Source: Sacculina carcini (taxonomy: Eukaryota; Arthropoda; Thecostraca; Sacculinidae). From it: a stretch of DNA of 64,000 nucleotides. Under the pieces are notes generated by a model. It was not told the DNA's origin and ran no database searches. It saw nothing but the letters and a program-made list of their open reading frames with translations. Both the position numbers and the translations under genes were made by a program. Positions 24,701 through 38,641 of the stretch are shown here, piece by piece. The DNA is taken from assembly GCA_916048095.2 (NCBI GenBank), contig OU696580.1:4752702-4816701 (forward strand), written 5' to 3'. Every line of letters begins with the position of its first letter. Position 1 is the first letter of the stretch.

Positions 24701-27700
24701 AAAGAAAATAAAGAAAATAAATAAAATAAAGAAAATAAAGAAAATAAAGAAAATAAAGAAAATAAAGAAAATAAAGAAAATAATGAAAATTAATTGTACA
24801 CTCGTGCCTGCGCACTATATATACCACATATAAACCATCTCTCTTGAACATCTACAATGGCCGGACCGCGTAAGACTCTGCTCGAACCCCGAGGACCTTG
24901 GTTCGAATCCCAGCCAGGTAATAACTTTCTTCACTCAACACTAAACTCTACACACAAATAATCGAAATAAATTGGATGAATTAAAGAAAATAAATAAAGA
25001 AAATAAAGAAAATAAAGAAAATAAAGAAAATAAAGAAAATAAAGAAAATAAAGAAAAAAAAGAAAATAAAGAAAAAAAAGAAAAAAAAGAAAAAAAAGAA
25101 AAAAAAGAAATTAAGAAAATAAAGAAAATAAAGAAAATAAAGAAAATAAAGAAAATAAAGAAAATAAAGAAAATAAAGAAAATAAAGAAAATAAAGAAAA
25201 TAAAGAAAATAAAGAAAATAAAGAAAATAAAAAAAATAAAAAAAATAAAGAAAATAAAGAAAATAAAGAAAATAAAGAAAATAAAGAAAATAAAGAAAAT
25301 AAAGAAAATAAAGAAAATAAAGAAAATAAAGAAAATAAAGAAAATAAAGAAAATAAAGAAAATAAAGAAAATAAAGAAAATAAAGAAAATAAAGAAAATA
25401 AAGAAAATAAAGAAAATAAAGAAAATATAGAAAATAACGAAAATTAATTGTACACTCGTGCTTGCGCACTATATATACCACATATAAACCATCTCTCTTG
25501 AATATCTACAATGGCCGGACCGCGTAAGACTCTGCTCGAGCCCCGAGGACCTCGGTTCGAATCCCAGCCAGGTAATAACTTTCTTCACTCAACACTAAAC
25601 TCTACACACAAATAATCGAAATAAATTGGATGAATTAAAGAAAATAAATGAAGAAAATAAAGAAAATAAAGAAAATAAAGAAAATAAAGAAAATATAGAA
25701 AAAAAAGAAAAAAAAGAAAAAAAAGAAAAAAAAGAAAATAAAGAAAATAAAGAAAATTAATTGTACACTCGTGCTTGCGCACTATATATACCACATATAA
25801 ACCATCTCTCTTGAACATCTAAAATGGCCGGACCGCGTAAGACTCTGCTCGAACCCCGAGGACCTCGGTTCGAATCCCAGCCAGGTAATACCTTTCTTCA
25901 CTCAACACTAAACTCTACACACAAATAATCGAAATAAATTGGATGAATTAAAGAAAATAAATAAAGAAAATAAAGAAAATAAAGAAAATAAAGAAAATAA
26001 GGAAAATAAAGAAAATAAAGAAAATAAAGAAAATAAAGAAAATAAAGAAAATAAAGAAAATAAAGAAAATAAAGAAAATAAAGAAAATAAAGAAAATAAA
26101 GAAAATAAAGAAAATAAAGAAAATAAAGAAAATAAAGAAAATAAAGAAAATAAAGAAAATAAAGAAAATAAAGAAAATAAAGAAAATAAAGAAAATAAAG
26201 AAAATAAAGAAAATAAAGAAAATAAAGAAAATAAAGAAAATAAAGAAAATAAAGAAAATAAAGAAAATAAAGAAAATAAAGAAAATAAAGAAAATAAAGA
26301 AAATAAAGAAAATAAAGAAAATAAAGAAAATAAAGAAAATAAAGAAAATAAAGAAAATAAAGAAAATAAAGAAAATAAAGAAAATAAAGAAAATAAAGAA
26401 AATAAAGAAAATAAAGAAAATAAAGAAAATAAAGAAAATAAAGAAAATAAAGAAAATAAAGAAAATAAAGAAAATAAAGAAAATAAAGAAAATAAAGAAA
26501 ATAAAGAAAATAAAGAAAATAAAGAAAATAAAGAAAATAAAGAAAATAAAGAAAATAAAGAAAATAAAGAAAATAAAGAAAATAAAGAAAATAAAGAAAA
26601 TAAAGAAAATAAAGAAAATTAATTGTACACTCGTGCTTGCGCACTATATATACCACATATAAACCATCTCTCTTGAACATCTACAATGGCCGGACCGCGT
26701 AAGACTCTGCTCGAACCCCGAGGACCTCGGTTCGAATCCCAGCCAGGTAATACCTTTCTTCACTCAACACTAAACTCTACACACAAATAATCGAAATAAA
26801 TTGGATGAATTAAAGAAAATAAAGAAAATAAAGAAAATAAAGAAAATAAAGAAAATAAAGAAAATAAAGAAAATAAAGAAAATAAATAAAATAAAGAAAA
26901 TAAAGAAAATAAAGAAAATAAAGAAAATAATGAAAATAAAGAAAATAAAGAAAATTAATTGTACACTCGTGCTTGCGCACTATATATACCACATATAAAC
27001 CATCTCTCTTGAACATCTACAATGGCCGGACCGCGTAAGACTCTGCTCGAACCCCGAGGACCTCGGTTCGAATCCCAGCCAGGTAATACCTTTCTTCACT
27101 CAACACTAAACTCTACACACAAATAATCGAAATAAATTGGATGAATTAAAGAAAATAAAGAAAATAAAGAAAATAAAGAAAATAAAGAAAATAAAGAAAA
27201 TAAAGAAAATAAAGAAAATAAAGAAAATAAAGAAAATAAAGAAAATAAAGAAAATAAAGAAAATAAAGAAAATAAAGAAAATAATGAAAATTAATTGTAC
27301 ACTCGTGCCTGCGCACTATATATACCACATATAAACCATCTCTCTTGAACATCTACAATGGCCGGACCGCGTAAGACTCTGCTCGAACCCCGAGGACCTT
27401 GGTTCGAATCCCAGCCAGGTAATAACTTTCTTCACTCAACACTAAACTCTACACACAAATAATCGAAATAAATTGGATGAATTAAAGAAAATAAATAAAG
27501 AAAATACAGAAAATAAAGAAAATAAAGAAAATAAAGAAAATAAAGAAAATAAAGAAAATAAAGAAAATAAAGAAAATAAAGAAAATAAAGAAAATAAAGA
27601 AAATAAAGAAAATAAAGAAAATAAAGAAAATAAAGAAAATAAAGAAAATAAAGAAAATAAAGAAAATAAAAAAAATAAAGAAAATAAAGAAAATAATGAA

Positions 27701-28451
27701 AATAAAGAAAATAAAGAAAATTAATTGTACACTCGTGCTTGCGCACTATATATACCACATATAAACCATCTCTCTTGAACATCTACAATGGCCGGACCGC
27801 GTAAGACTCTGCTCGAACCCCGAGGACCTCGGTTCGAATCCCAGCCAGGTAATACCTTCCTTCACTCAACACTAAACTCTACACACAAATAATCGAAATA
27901 AATTGGATGAATTAAAGAAAATAAAGAAAATAAAGAAAATAAAGAAAATAAAGAAAATAAAGAAAATAAAGAAAATAAAGAAAATAAAGAAAATAAAGAA
28001 AATAAAGAAAATAAAGAAAATAAAGAAAATAAAGAAAATAAAGAAAATAAAGAAAATAAAGAAAATAAAGAAAATAAAGAAAATAAAGAAAATAATGAAA
28101 ATTAATTGTACACTCGTGCCTGCGCACTATATATACCACATATAAACCATCTCTCTTGAACATCTACAATGGCCGGACCGCGTAAGACTCTGCTCGAACC
28201 CCGAGGACCTTGGTTCGAATCCCAGCCAGGTAATAACTTTCTTCACTCAACACTAAACTCTACACACAAATAATCGAAATAAATTGGATGAATTAAAGAA
28301 AATAAATAAAGAAAATAAAGAAAATAAAGAAAATAAAGAAAATAAAGAAAATAAAGAAAATAAAGAAAATAAAGAAAATAAAGAAAATAAATAAAATAAA
28401 GAAAATAAAGAAAATAAAGAAAATAAAGAAAATAAAGAAAATAAAGAAAAT
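20840..28451 (+). repeat. Higher-order block B, copy 2 (7612 bp)
   Basis: Cores start at 20840, 21221, 21498, 22296, 22623, 23298, 23629, 24464, 24791, 25445, 25758, 26620, 26956, 27292, 27722 and 28103. Arrays are 189, 85, 606, 135, 483, 139, 643, 135, 462, 121, 670, 144, 144, 238, 189 and 157 bp. The opening trio, the A/G tract and the GAATATC/CTAAAATGG pair are as in copy 1. Here a four-core segment (22296-24463) is tandemly duplicated at 24464-26619. Confidence 0.88.
22296..26619 (+). repeat. Tandem duplication of a four-core segment (2168 and 2156 bp)
   Basis: 22296-24463 and 24464-26619 have the same core order and the same markers: C-type core, A-rich array with two adjacent AAAAAAAT repeats, core with GAATATC and GAGCCCC, AAATGAAG array, CTAAAATGG core, then an AAGGAAAAT array. 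Paired array lengths are 135/135, 483/462, 139/121 and 643/670 bp. Paired differences are 9-bp steps or multiples, apart from the 483/462 pair. Confidence 0.88.
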
Positions 28452-31400
28452 TAATTGTACACTCGTGCTTGCGCACTGTATATACCACATATAAACCATC
28501 TCTCTTGAACATCTACAATGGCCGGACCGCGTAAGACTCTGCTCGAACCCCGAGGACCTCGGTTCGAATCCCAGCCAGGTAATACCTTTCTTCACTCAAC
28601 ACTAAACTCTACACACAAATAATCGAAATAAATTGGATGAATTAAAGAAAATAAAGAAAATAAAGAAAATAAAGAAAATAAAGAAAATAAAGAAAATAAA
28701 GAAAATAAAGAAAATAAAGAAAATAAAGAAAATAAAGAAAATAAAGAAAATAAAGAAAATAAAGAAAATAAAGAAAATAAAGAAAATAAAGAAAATAAAG
28801 AAAATAATGAAAATTAATTGTACACTCGTGCCTGCGCACTATATATACCACATATAAACCATCTCTCTTGAACATCTACAATGGCCGGACCGCGTAAGAC
28901 TCTGCTCGAACCCCGAGGACCTCGGTTCGAATCCCAGCCAGGTAATAACTTTCTTCACTCAACACTAAACTCTACACACAAATAATCGAAATAAATTGGA
29001 TGAATTAAAGAAAATAAATAAAGAAAATAAAGAAAATAAAGAAAATAAAGAAAATAAAGAAAATAAAGAAAATAAAGAAAATAAAGAAAATAAAGAAAAT
29101 AAAGAAAATTAATTGTACACTCGTGCTTGCGCACTATATATACCACATATAAACCATCTTTCTTGAACATCTACAATGGCCGGACCGAGTAAGACTCTGC
29201 TCGAACCCCGAGGACCTTGGTTCGAATCCCAGCCAGGTAATAACTTTCTTCACTCAACACTAAACTCTACACACAAATAATCGAAATAAATTGGATGAAT
29301 TAAAGAAAATAAATAAAGAAAATAAAGAAAATAAAGAAAATAAAGAAAATAAAGAAAAAAAGAAAAAAAAGAAAAAAAAGAAAAAAAGAAAAAAAAGAAA
29401 AAAAAGAAAAAAAAGAAAAAAAAGAAAAAACAGAAAATAAAGAAAAAAAAGAAAAAAAAGAAAAAAAAGAAATTAAGAAAATAAAGAAAATAAAGAAAAT
29501 AAAGAAAATAAAGAAAATAAAGAAAATAAAGAAAATAAAGAAAATAAAGAAAATAAAGAAAATAAAGAAAATAAAGAAAATAAAGAAAATAAAGAAAATA
29601 AAGAAAATAAAGAAAATAAAGAAAATAAAGAAAATAAAGAAAATAAAGAAAATAAAGAAAATAAAGAAAATAAAGAAAATAAAGAAAATAAAGAAAATAA
29701 AGAAAATAAAGAAAATAAAGAAAATAAAGAAAATAAAGAAAATAAAGAAAATAAAGAAAATAAAGAAAATAAAGAAAATAAAGAAAATACAGAAAATAAA
29801 GAAAATAAAGAAAATAAAGAAAATAAAGAAAATAAAGAAAATAAAGAAAATAAAGAAAATAAAGAAAATAAAGAAAATAAAGAAAATAAAGAAAATAAAG
29901 AAAATAAAGAAAATAAAGAAAATAAAGAAAATAAAGAAAATAAAGAAAATAAAGAAAATAAAGAAAATAAAGAAAATAAAGAAAATAAAGAAAATAAAGA
30001 AAATAAAGAAAATAAATAAAATAAAGAAAATAAAGAAAATAAAGAAAATAATGAAAATAAAGAAAATAAAGAAAATTAATTGTACACTCGTGCTTGCGCA
30101 CTATATATACCACATATAAACCATCTCTCTTGAACATCTACAATGGCCGGACCGCGTAAGACTCTGCTCGAACCCCGAGGACCTCGGTTCGAATCCCAGC
30201 CAGGTAATACCTTTCTTCACTCAACACTAAACTCTACACACAAATAATCGAAATAAATTGGATGAATTAAAGAAAATAAAGAAAATAAAGAAAATAAAGA
30301 AAATAAAGAAAATAAAGAAAATAAAGAAAATAAAGAAAATAAAGAAAATAAAGAAAATAAAGAAAATAAAGAAAATAAAGAAAATAAAGAAAATAAAGAA
30401 AATAAAGAAAATAATGAAAATTAATTGTACACTCGTGCCTGCGCACTATATATACCACATATAAACCATCTCTCTTGAACATCTACAATGGCCGGACCGC
30501 GTAAGACTCTGCTCGAACCCCGAGGACCTTGGTTCGAATCCCAGCCAGGTAATAACTTTCTTCACTCAACACTAAACTCTACACACAAATAATCGAAATA
30601 AATTGGATGAATTAAAGAAAATAAATAAAGAAAATACAGAAAATAAAGAAAATAAAGAAAATAAAGAAAATAAAGAAAATAAAGAAAATAAAGAAAATAA
30701 AGAAAATAAAGAAAATAAAGAAAATAAAGAAAATAAAGAAAATAAAGAAAATAAAGAAAATAAAGAAAATAAAGAAAATAAAGAAAATAAAGAAAATAAA
30801 GAAAATAAAGAAAATAAAAAAAATAAAGAAAATAAAGAAAATAATGAAAATAAAGAAAATAAAGAAAATTAATTGTACACTCGTGCTTGCGCACTATATA
30901 TACCACATATAAACCATCTCTCTTGAACATCTACAATGGCCGGACCGCGTAAGACTCTGCTCGAACCCCGAGGACCTCGGTTCGAATCCCAGCCAGGTAA
31001 TACCTTTCTTCACTCAACACTAAACTCTACACACAAATAATCGAAATAAATTGGATGAATTAAAGAAAATAAAGAAAATAAAGAAAATAAAGAAAATAAA
31101 GAAAATAAAGAAAATAAAGAAAATAAAGAAAATAAAGAAAATAAAGAAAATAAAGAAAATAAAGAAAATAAAGAAAATAAAGAAAATAAAGAAAATAAAG
31201 AAAATAAAGAAAATAAAGAAAATAAAGAAAATAAAGAAAATAAAGAAAATAATGAAAATTAATTGTACACTCGTGCCTGCGCACTATATATACCACATAT
31301 AAACCATCTCTCTTGAACATCTACAATGGCCGGACCGCGTAAGACTCTGCTCGAACCCCGAGGACCTTGGTTCGAATCCCAGCCAGGTAATAACTTTCTT

Positions 31401-34400
31401 CACTCAACACTAAACTCTACACACAAATAATCGAAATAAATTGGATGAATTAAAGAAAATAAATAAAGAAAATACAGAAAATAAAGAAAATAAAGAAAAT
31501 AAAGAAAATAAAGAAAATAAAGAAAATAAAGAAAATAAAGAAAATAAAGAAAATAAAGAAAAAAAAGAAAATAAAGAAAAAAAAGAAAAAAAAGAAAAAA
31601 AAAAAAAAAAAAATAAAGAAAATAAAGAAAATAAAGAAAATAAAGAAAATAAAGAAAATAAAGAAAATAAAGAAAATAAAGAAAATAAAGAAAATAAAGA
31701 AAATAAAGAAAATAAATAAAATAAAGAAAATAAAGAAAATAAAGAAAATAAAGAAAATAATGAAAATAAAGAAAATAAAGAAAATAAAGAAAATAAAGAA
31801 AATAAAGAAAATAAAGAAAATAAAGAAAATAAAGAAAATAAAGAAAATAAAGAAAATAAAGAAAATAAAGAAAATAAAGAAAATAAAGAAAATAAAGAAA
31901 ATAAAGAAAATAAAGAAAATAAAGAAAATAAATAAAATAAAGAAAATAAAGAAAATAAAGAAAATAAAGAAAATAAAGAAAATAATGAAAATAAAGAAAA
32001 TAAAGAAAATTAATTGTACACTCGTGCTTGCGCACTATATATACCACATATAAACCATCTCTCTTGAACATCTACAATGGCCGGACCGCGTAAGACTCTG
32101 CTCGAACCCCGAGGACCTCGGTTCGAATCCCAGCCAGGTAATACCTTTCTTCACTCAACACTAAACTCTACACACAAATAATCGAAATAAATTGGATGAA
32201 TTAAAGAAAATAAAGAAAATAAAGAAAATAAAGAAAATAAAGAAAATAAAGAAAATAAAGAAAATAAAGAAAATAAAGAAAATAAAGAAAATAAAGAAAA
32301 TAAAGAAAATAAAGAAAATAAAGAAAATAAAGAAAATAAAGAAAATAAAGAAAATAAAGAAAATAATGAAAATTAATTGTACACTCGTGCCTGCGCACTA
32401 TATATACCACATATAAACCATCTCTCTTGAACATCTACAATGGCCGGACCGCGTAAGACTCTGCTCGAACCCCGAGGACCTTGGTTCGAATCCCAGCCAG
32501 GTAATAACTTTCTTCACTCAACACTAAACTCTACACACAAATAATCGAAATAAATTGGATGAATTAAAGAAAATAAATAAAGAAAATACAGAAAATAAAG
32601 AAAATAAAGAAAATAAAGAAAATAAAGAAAATAAAGAAAATAAAGAAAATAAAGAAAATAAAGAAAATAAAGAAAATAAAGAAAATAAAGAAAATAAAGA
32701 AAATAAAGAAAATAAAGAAAATAAAGAAAATAAAGAAAATAAAGAAAATAAAGAAAATAAAGAAAATAAAGAAAATAAAAAAAATAAAGAAAATAAAGAA
32801 AATAATGAAAATAAAGAAAATAAAGAAAATTAATTGTACACTCGTGCTTGCGCACTATATATACCACATATAAACCATCTCTCTTGAACATCTACAATGG
32901 CCGGACCGCGTAAGACTCTGCTCGAACCCCGAGGACCTCGGTTCGAATCCCAGCCAGGTAATACCTTTCTTCACTCAACACTAAACTCTACACACAAATA
33001 ATCGAAATAAATTGGATGAATTAAAGAAAATAAAGAAAATAAAGAAAATAAAGAAAATAAAGAAAATAAAGAAAATAAAGAAAATAAAGAAAATAAAGAA
33101 AATAAAGAAAATAAAGAAAATAAAGAAAATAAAGAAAATAAAGAAAATAAAGAAAATAAAGAAAATAAAGAAAATAAAGAAAATAAAGAAAATAATGAAA
33201 ATTAATTGTACACTCGTGCCTGCGCACTATATATACCACATATAAACCATCTCTCTTGAACATCTACAATGGCCGGACCGCGTAAGACTCTGCTCGAACC
33301 CCGAGGACCTTGGTTCGAATCCCAGCCAGGTAATAACTTTCTTCACTCAACACTAAACTCTACACACAAATAATCGAAATAAATTGGATGAATTAAAGAA
33401 AATAAATAAAGAAAATACAGAAAATAAAGAAAATAAAGAAAATAAAGAAAATAAAGAAAATAAAGAAAATAAAGAAAATAAAGAAAATAAAGAAAATAAA
33501 GAAAATAATGAAAATTAATTGTACACTCGTGCCTGCGCACTATATATACCACATATAAACCATCTCTCTTGAACATCTACAATGGCCGGACCGCGTAAGA
33601 CTCTGCTCGAACCCCGAGGACCTCGGTTCGAATCCCAGCCAGGTAATAACTTTCTTCACTCAACACTAAACTCTACACACAAATAATCGAAATAAATTGG
33701 ATGAATTAAAGAAAATAAAGAAAATACAGAAAATAAAGAAAATAAAGAAAATAAAGAAAATAAAGAAAATAAAGAAAATAAAGAAAATAAAGAAAATAAA
33801 GAAAAAAAAGAAAATAAAGAAAAAAAAGAAAAAAAAGAAAAAAAAGAAATAAAGAAAATAAAGAAAATAAAGAAAATAAAGAAAATAAAGAAAATAAAGA
33901 AAATAAAGAAAATAAAGAAAATAAAGAAAAAAAAGAAAAAAAAAAAGAAAAAAAAATAAAGAAAATAAAGAAAATAAAGAAAATAAAGAAAATAAAGAAA
34001 ATAAAGAAAATAAAGAAAATAAAGAAAATAAAGAAAATAAAGAAAATAAAGAAAATAAAGAAAATAAAGAAAATAAAGAAAATAAAGAAAATAAAGAAAA
34101 TAAAGAAAATAAAGAAAATAAAGAAAATAAAGAAAATAAAGAAAATAAAGAAAATAAAGAAAATAAAGAAAATAAAGAAAATAAAGAAAATAAAGAAAAT
34201 AAAGAAAATAAAGAAAATAAAGAAAATAAAGAAAATAAAGAAAATAAAGAAAATAAAGAAAATAAAGAAAATAAAGAAAATAAAGAAAATAAAGAAAATA
34301 AAGAAAATAAAGAAAATAAAGAAAATAAAGAAAATAAAGAAAATAAAGAAAATAATGAAAATTAATTGTACACTCGTGCCTGCGCACTATATATACCACA

Positions 34401-34693
34401 TATAAACCATCTCTCTTGAACATCTACAATGGCCGGACCGCGTAAGACTCTGCTCGAACCCCGAGGACCTTGGTTCGAATCCCAGCCAGGTAATAACTTT
34501 CTTCACTCAACACTAAACTCTACACACAAATAATCGAAATAAATTGGATGAATTAAAGAAAATAAATAAAGAAAATAAAGAAAATAAAGAAAATAAAGAA
34601 AATAAAGAAAATAAAGAAAATAAAGAAAATAAAGAAAATAAAGAAAATAAAGAAAATAAAGAAAATAAAGAAAATAAAGAAAATAAAGAAAAT
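28452..34693 (+). repeat. Higher-order block B, copy 3 (6242 bp, variant)
   Basis: Cores start at 28452, 28815, 29110, 30077, 30422, 30870, 31260, 32011, 32374, 32831, 33203, 33516 and 34363. Arrays are 171, 103, 775, 153, 256, 198, 559, 171, 265, 180, 121, 655 and 139 bp. The opening trio is intact. The GAATATC/CTAAAATGG pair is absent. Instead the AATACAG-class unit is repeated (256 bp at 30614, 265 bp at 32566), each followed by a 180-198 bp array and then A-rich AATACAG arrays. The core at 29110 reads CATCTTTCTTG, a private change. Confidence 0.87.
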
Positions 34694-37680
34694 TAATTGT
34701 ACACTCGTGCTTGCGCACTGTATATACCACATATAAACCATCTCTCTTGAACATCTACAATGGCCGGACCGCGTAAGACTCTGCTCGAACCCCGAGGACC
34801 TCGGTTCGAATCCCAGCCAGGTAATACCTTTCTTCACTCAACACTAAACTCTACACACAAATAATCGAAATAAATTGGATGAATTAAAGAAAATAAAGAA
34901 AATAAAGAAAATAAAGAAAATAAAGAAAATAAAGAAAATAAAGAAAATAAAGAAAATAAAGAAAATAAAGAAAATAAAGAAAATAAAGAAAATAAAGAAA
35001 ATAAAGAAAATAAAGAAAATAAAGAAAATAAAGAAAATAAAGAAAATAAAGAAAATAAAGAAAATAAAGAAAATAAAGAAAATAATGAAAATTAATTGTA
35101 CACTCGTGCCTGCGCACTATATATACCACATATAAACCATCTCTCTTGAACATCTACAATGGCCGGACCGCGTAAGACTCTGCTCGAACCCCGAGGACCT
35201 CGGTTCGAATCCCAGCCAGGTAATAACTTTCTTCACTCAACACTAAACTCTACACACAAATAATCGAAATAAATTGGATGAATTAAAGAAAATAAATAAA
35301 GAAAATAAAGAAAATAAAGAAAATAAAGAAAATAAAGAAAATAAAGAAAATAAAGAAAATTAATTGTACACTCGTGCTTGCGCACTATATATACCACATA
35401 TAAACCATCTCTCTTGAACATCTACAATGGCCGGACCGAGTAAGACTCTGCTCGAACCCCGAGGACCTTGGTTCGAATCCCAGCCAGGTAATAACTTTCT
35501 TCACTCAACACTAAACTCTACACACAAATAATCGAAATAAATTGGATGAATTAAAGAAAATAAATAAAGAAAATAAAGAAAATAAAGAAAATAAAGAAAA
35601 AAAAGAAAAAAAGAAAAAAAAGAAAAAAAAGAAAAAAAGAAAAAAAAGAAAAAAAAGAAAAAAAAGAAAAAACAGAAAATAAAGAAAATAAAGAAAAAAA
35701 AGAAAAAAAAGAAATTAAGAAAATAAAGAAAATAAAGAAAATAAAGAAAATAAAGAAAATAAAGAAAATAAAGAAAATAAAGAAAATAAAGAAAATAAAA
35801 AAAATAAAGAAAATAAAGAAAATAATGAAAATAAAGAAAATAAAGAAAATTAATTGTACACTCGTGCTTGCGCACTATATATACCACATATAAACCATCT
35901 CTCTTGAACATCTACAATGGCCGGACCGCGTAAGACTCTGCTCGAACCCCGAGGACCTCGGTTCGAATCCCAGCCAGGTAATACCTTTCTTCACTCAACA
36001 CTAAACTCTACACACAAATAATCGAAATAAATTGGATGAATTAAAGAAAATAAAGAAAATAAAGAAAATAAAGAAAATAAAGAAAATAAAGAAAATAAAG
36101 AAAATAAAGAAAATAAAGAAAATAAAGAAAATAAAGAAAATAAAGAAAATAAAGAAAATAAAGAAAATAAAGAAAATAAAGAAAATAAAGAAAATAAAGA
36201 AAATAATGAAAATTAATTGTACACTCGTGCCTGCGCACTATATATACCACATATAAACCATCTCTCTTGAACATCTACAATGGCCGGACCGCGTAAGACT
36301 CTGCTCGAACCCCGAGGACCTTGGTTCGAATCCCAGCCAGGTAATAACTTTCTTCACTCAACACTAAACTCTACACACAAATAATCGAAATAAATTGGAT
36401 GAATTAAAGAAAATAAATAAAGAAAATACAGAAAATAAAGAAAATAAAGAAAATAAAGAAAATAAAGAAAATAAAGAAAATAAAGAAAATAAAGAAAATA
36501 AAGAAAATAAAGAAAATAATGAAAATTAATTGTACACTCGTGCCTGCGCACTATATATACCACATATAAACCATCTCTCTTGAACATCTACAATGGCCGG
36601 ACCGCGTAAGACTCTGCTCGAACCCCGAGGACCTTGGTTCGAATCCCAGCCAGGTAATAACTTTCTTCACTCAACACTAAACTCTACACACAAATAATCG
36701 AAATAAAGAAAATAAAGAAAATAAAGAAAATAAAGAAAATAAAGAAAATAAAGAAAATAAAGAAAATAAAGAAAAAAAAAAAAAAAAAGAAAATAAAGAA
36801 AAAAAAGAAAAAAAAGAAAAAAAAGAAATTAAGAAAATAAAGAAAATAAAGAAAATAAAGAAAATAAAGAAAATAAAGAAAATAAAGAAAATAAAGAAAA
36901 TAAAGAAAATAAAGAAAATAAAGAAAAAAAAAATAAAAAAAAATAAAGAAAATAAAGAAAATAAAGAAAATAAAGAAAATAAAGAAAATAAAGAAAATAA
37001 AGAAAATAAAGAAAATAAAGAAAATAAAGAAAATAAAGAAAATAAAGAAAATAAAGAAAATAAAGAAAATAAAGAAAATAAAGAAAATAAAGAAAATAAA
37101 GAAAATAAAGAAAATAAAGAAAATAAAGAAAATAAAGAAAATAAAGAAAATAAAGAAAATAAAGAAAATAAAGAAAATAAAGAAAATAAAGAAAATAAAG
37201 AAAATAAAGAAAATAAAGAAAATAAAGAAAATAAAGAAAATAAAGAAAATAAAGAAAATAAAGAAAATAAAGAAAATAAAGAAAATAAAGAAAATAAAGA
37301 AAATAAAGAAAATAAAGAAAATAAAGAAAATAATGAAAATTAATTGTACACTCGTGCCTGCGCACTATATATACCACATATAAACCATCTCTCTTGAACA
37401 TCTACAATGGCCGGACCGCGTAAGACTCTGCTCGAACCCCGAGGACCTTGGTTCGAATCCCAGCCAGGTAATAACTTTCTTCACTCAACACTAAACTCTA
37501 CACACAAATAATCGAAATAAATTGGATGAATTAAAGAAAATAAATAAAGAAAATAAAGAAAATAAAGAAAATAAAGAAAATAAAGAAAATAAAGAAAATA
37601 AAGAAAATAAAGAAAATAAAGAAAATAAAGAAAATAAAGAAAATAAAGAAAATAAAGAAAATAAAGAAAATAAAGAAAAT
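34694..37680 (+). repeat. Higher-order block B, short copy (2987 bp)
   Basis: Cores start at 34694, 35093, 35361, 35851, 36214, 36527 and 37341. Arrays are 207, 76, 298, 171, 121, 634 and 148 bp. The trio is intact (GCACTG, C type, CCGAG). The array after the CCGAG core is only 298 bp, but it keeps the A/G tract, the AACAG and GAAATTAAG markers and the AATGAAAAT end. It therefore looks like the usual 600-1286 bp array with its middle removed. Confidence 0.87.
36527..36706 (+). repeat. Core lacking its 3' end
   Basis: The core is normal to AATAATCGAAATAAA and then passes directly into AGAAAATAAAG repeats. The TTGGATGAATT end and the AAAT-shifted first array repeat are missing. The deletion probably used the short AAATAAA homology shared by core end and array. 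A and B boxes are intact. Confidence 0.9.
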
Positions 37681-38581
37681 TAATTGTACACTCGTGCTTG
37701 CGCACTGTATATACCACATATAAACCATCTCTCTTGAACATCTACAATGGCCGGACCGCGTAAGACTCTGCTCGAACCCCGAGGACCTCGGTTCGAATCC
37801 CAGCCAGGTAATACCTTTCTTCACTCAACACTAAACTCTACACACAAATAATCGAAATAAATTGGATGAATTAAAGAAAATAAAGAAAATAAAGAAAATA
37901 AAGAAAATAAAGAAAATAAAGAAAATAAAGAAAATAAAGAAAATAAAGAAAATAAAGAAAATAAAGAAAATAAAGAAAATAAAGAAAATAAAGAAAATAA
38001 AGAAAATAAAGAAAATAAAGAAAATAAAGAAAATAAAGAAAATAAAGAAAATAAAGAAAATAAAGAAAATAAAGAAAATAATGAAAATTAATTGTACACT
38101 CGTGCCTGCGCACTATATATACCACATATAAACCATCTCTCTTGAACATCTACAATGGCCGGACCGCGTAAGACTCTGCTCGAACCCCGAGGACCTCGGT
38201 TCGAATCCCAGCCAGGTAATAACTTTCTTCACTCAACACTAAACTCTACACACAAATAATCGAAATAAATTGGATGAATTAAAGAAAATAAATAAAGAAA
38301 ATAAAGAAAATAAAGAAAATAAAAAAATAAAGAAAATAAAGAAAATTAATTGTACACTCGTGCTTGCGCACTATATATACCACATATAAACCATCTCTCT
38401 TGAACATCTACAATGGCCGGACCGAGTAAGACTCTGCTCGAACCCCGAGGACCTTGGTTCGAATCCCAGCCAGGTAATAACTTTCTTCACTCAACACTAA
38501 ACTCTACACACAAATAATCGAAATAAATTGGATGAATTAAAGAAAATAAATAAAGAAAATAAAGAAAATAAAGAAAAAAAA

Positions 38582-38641
<60 letters not shown>

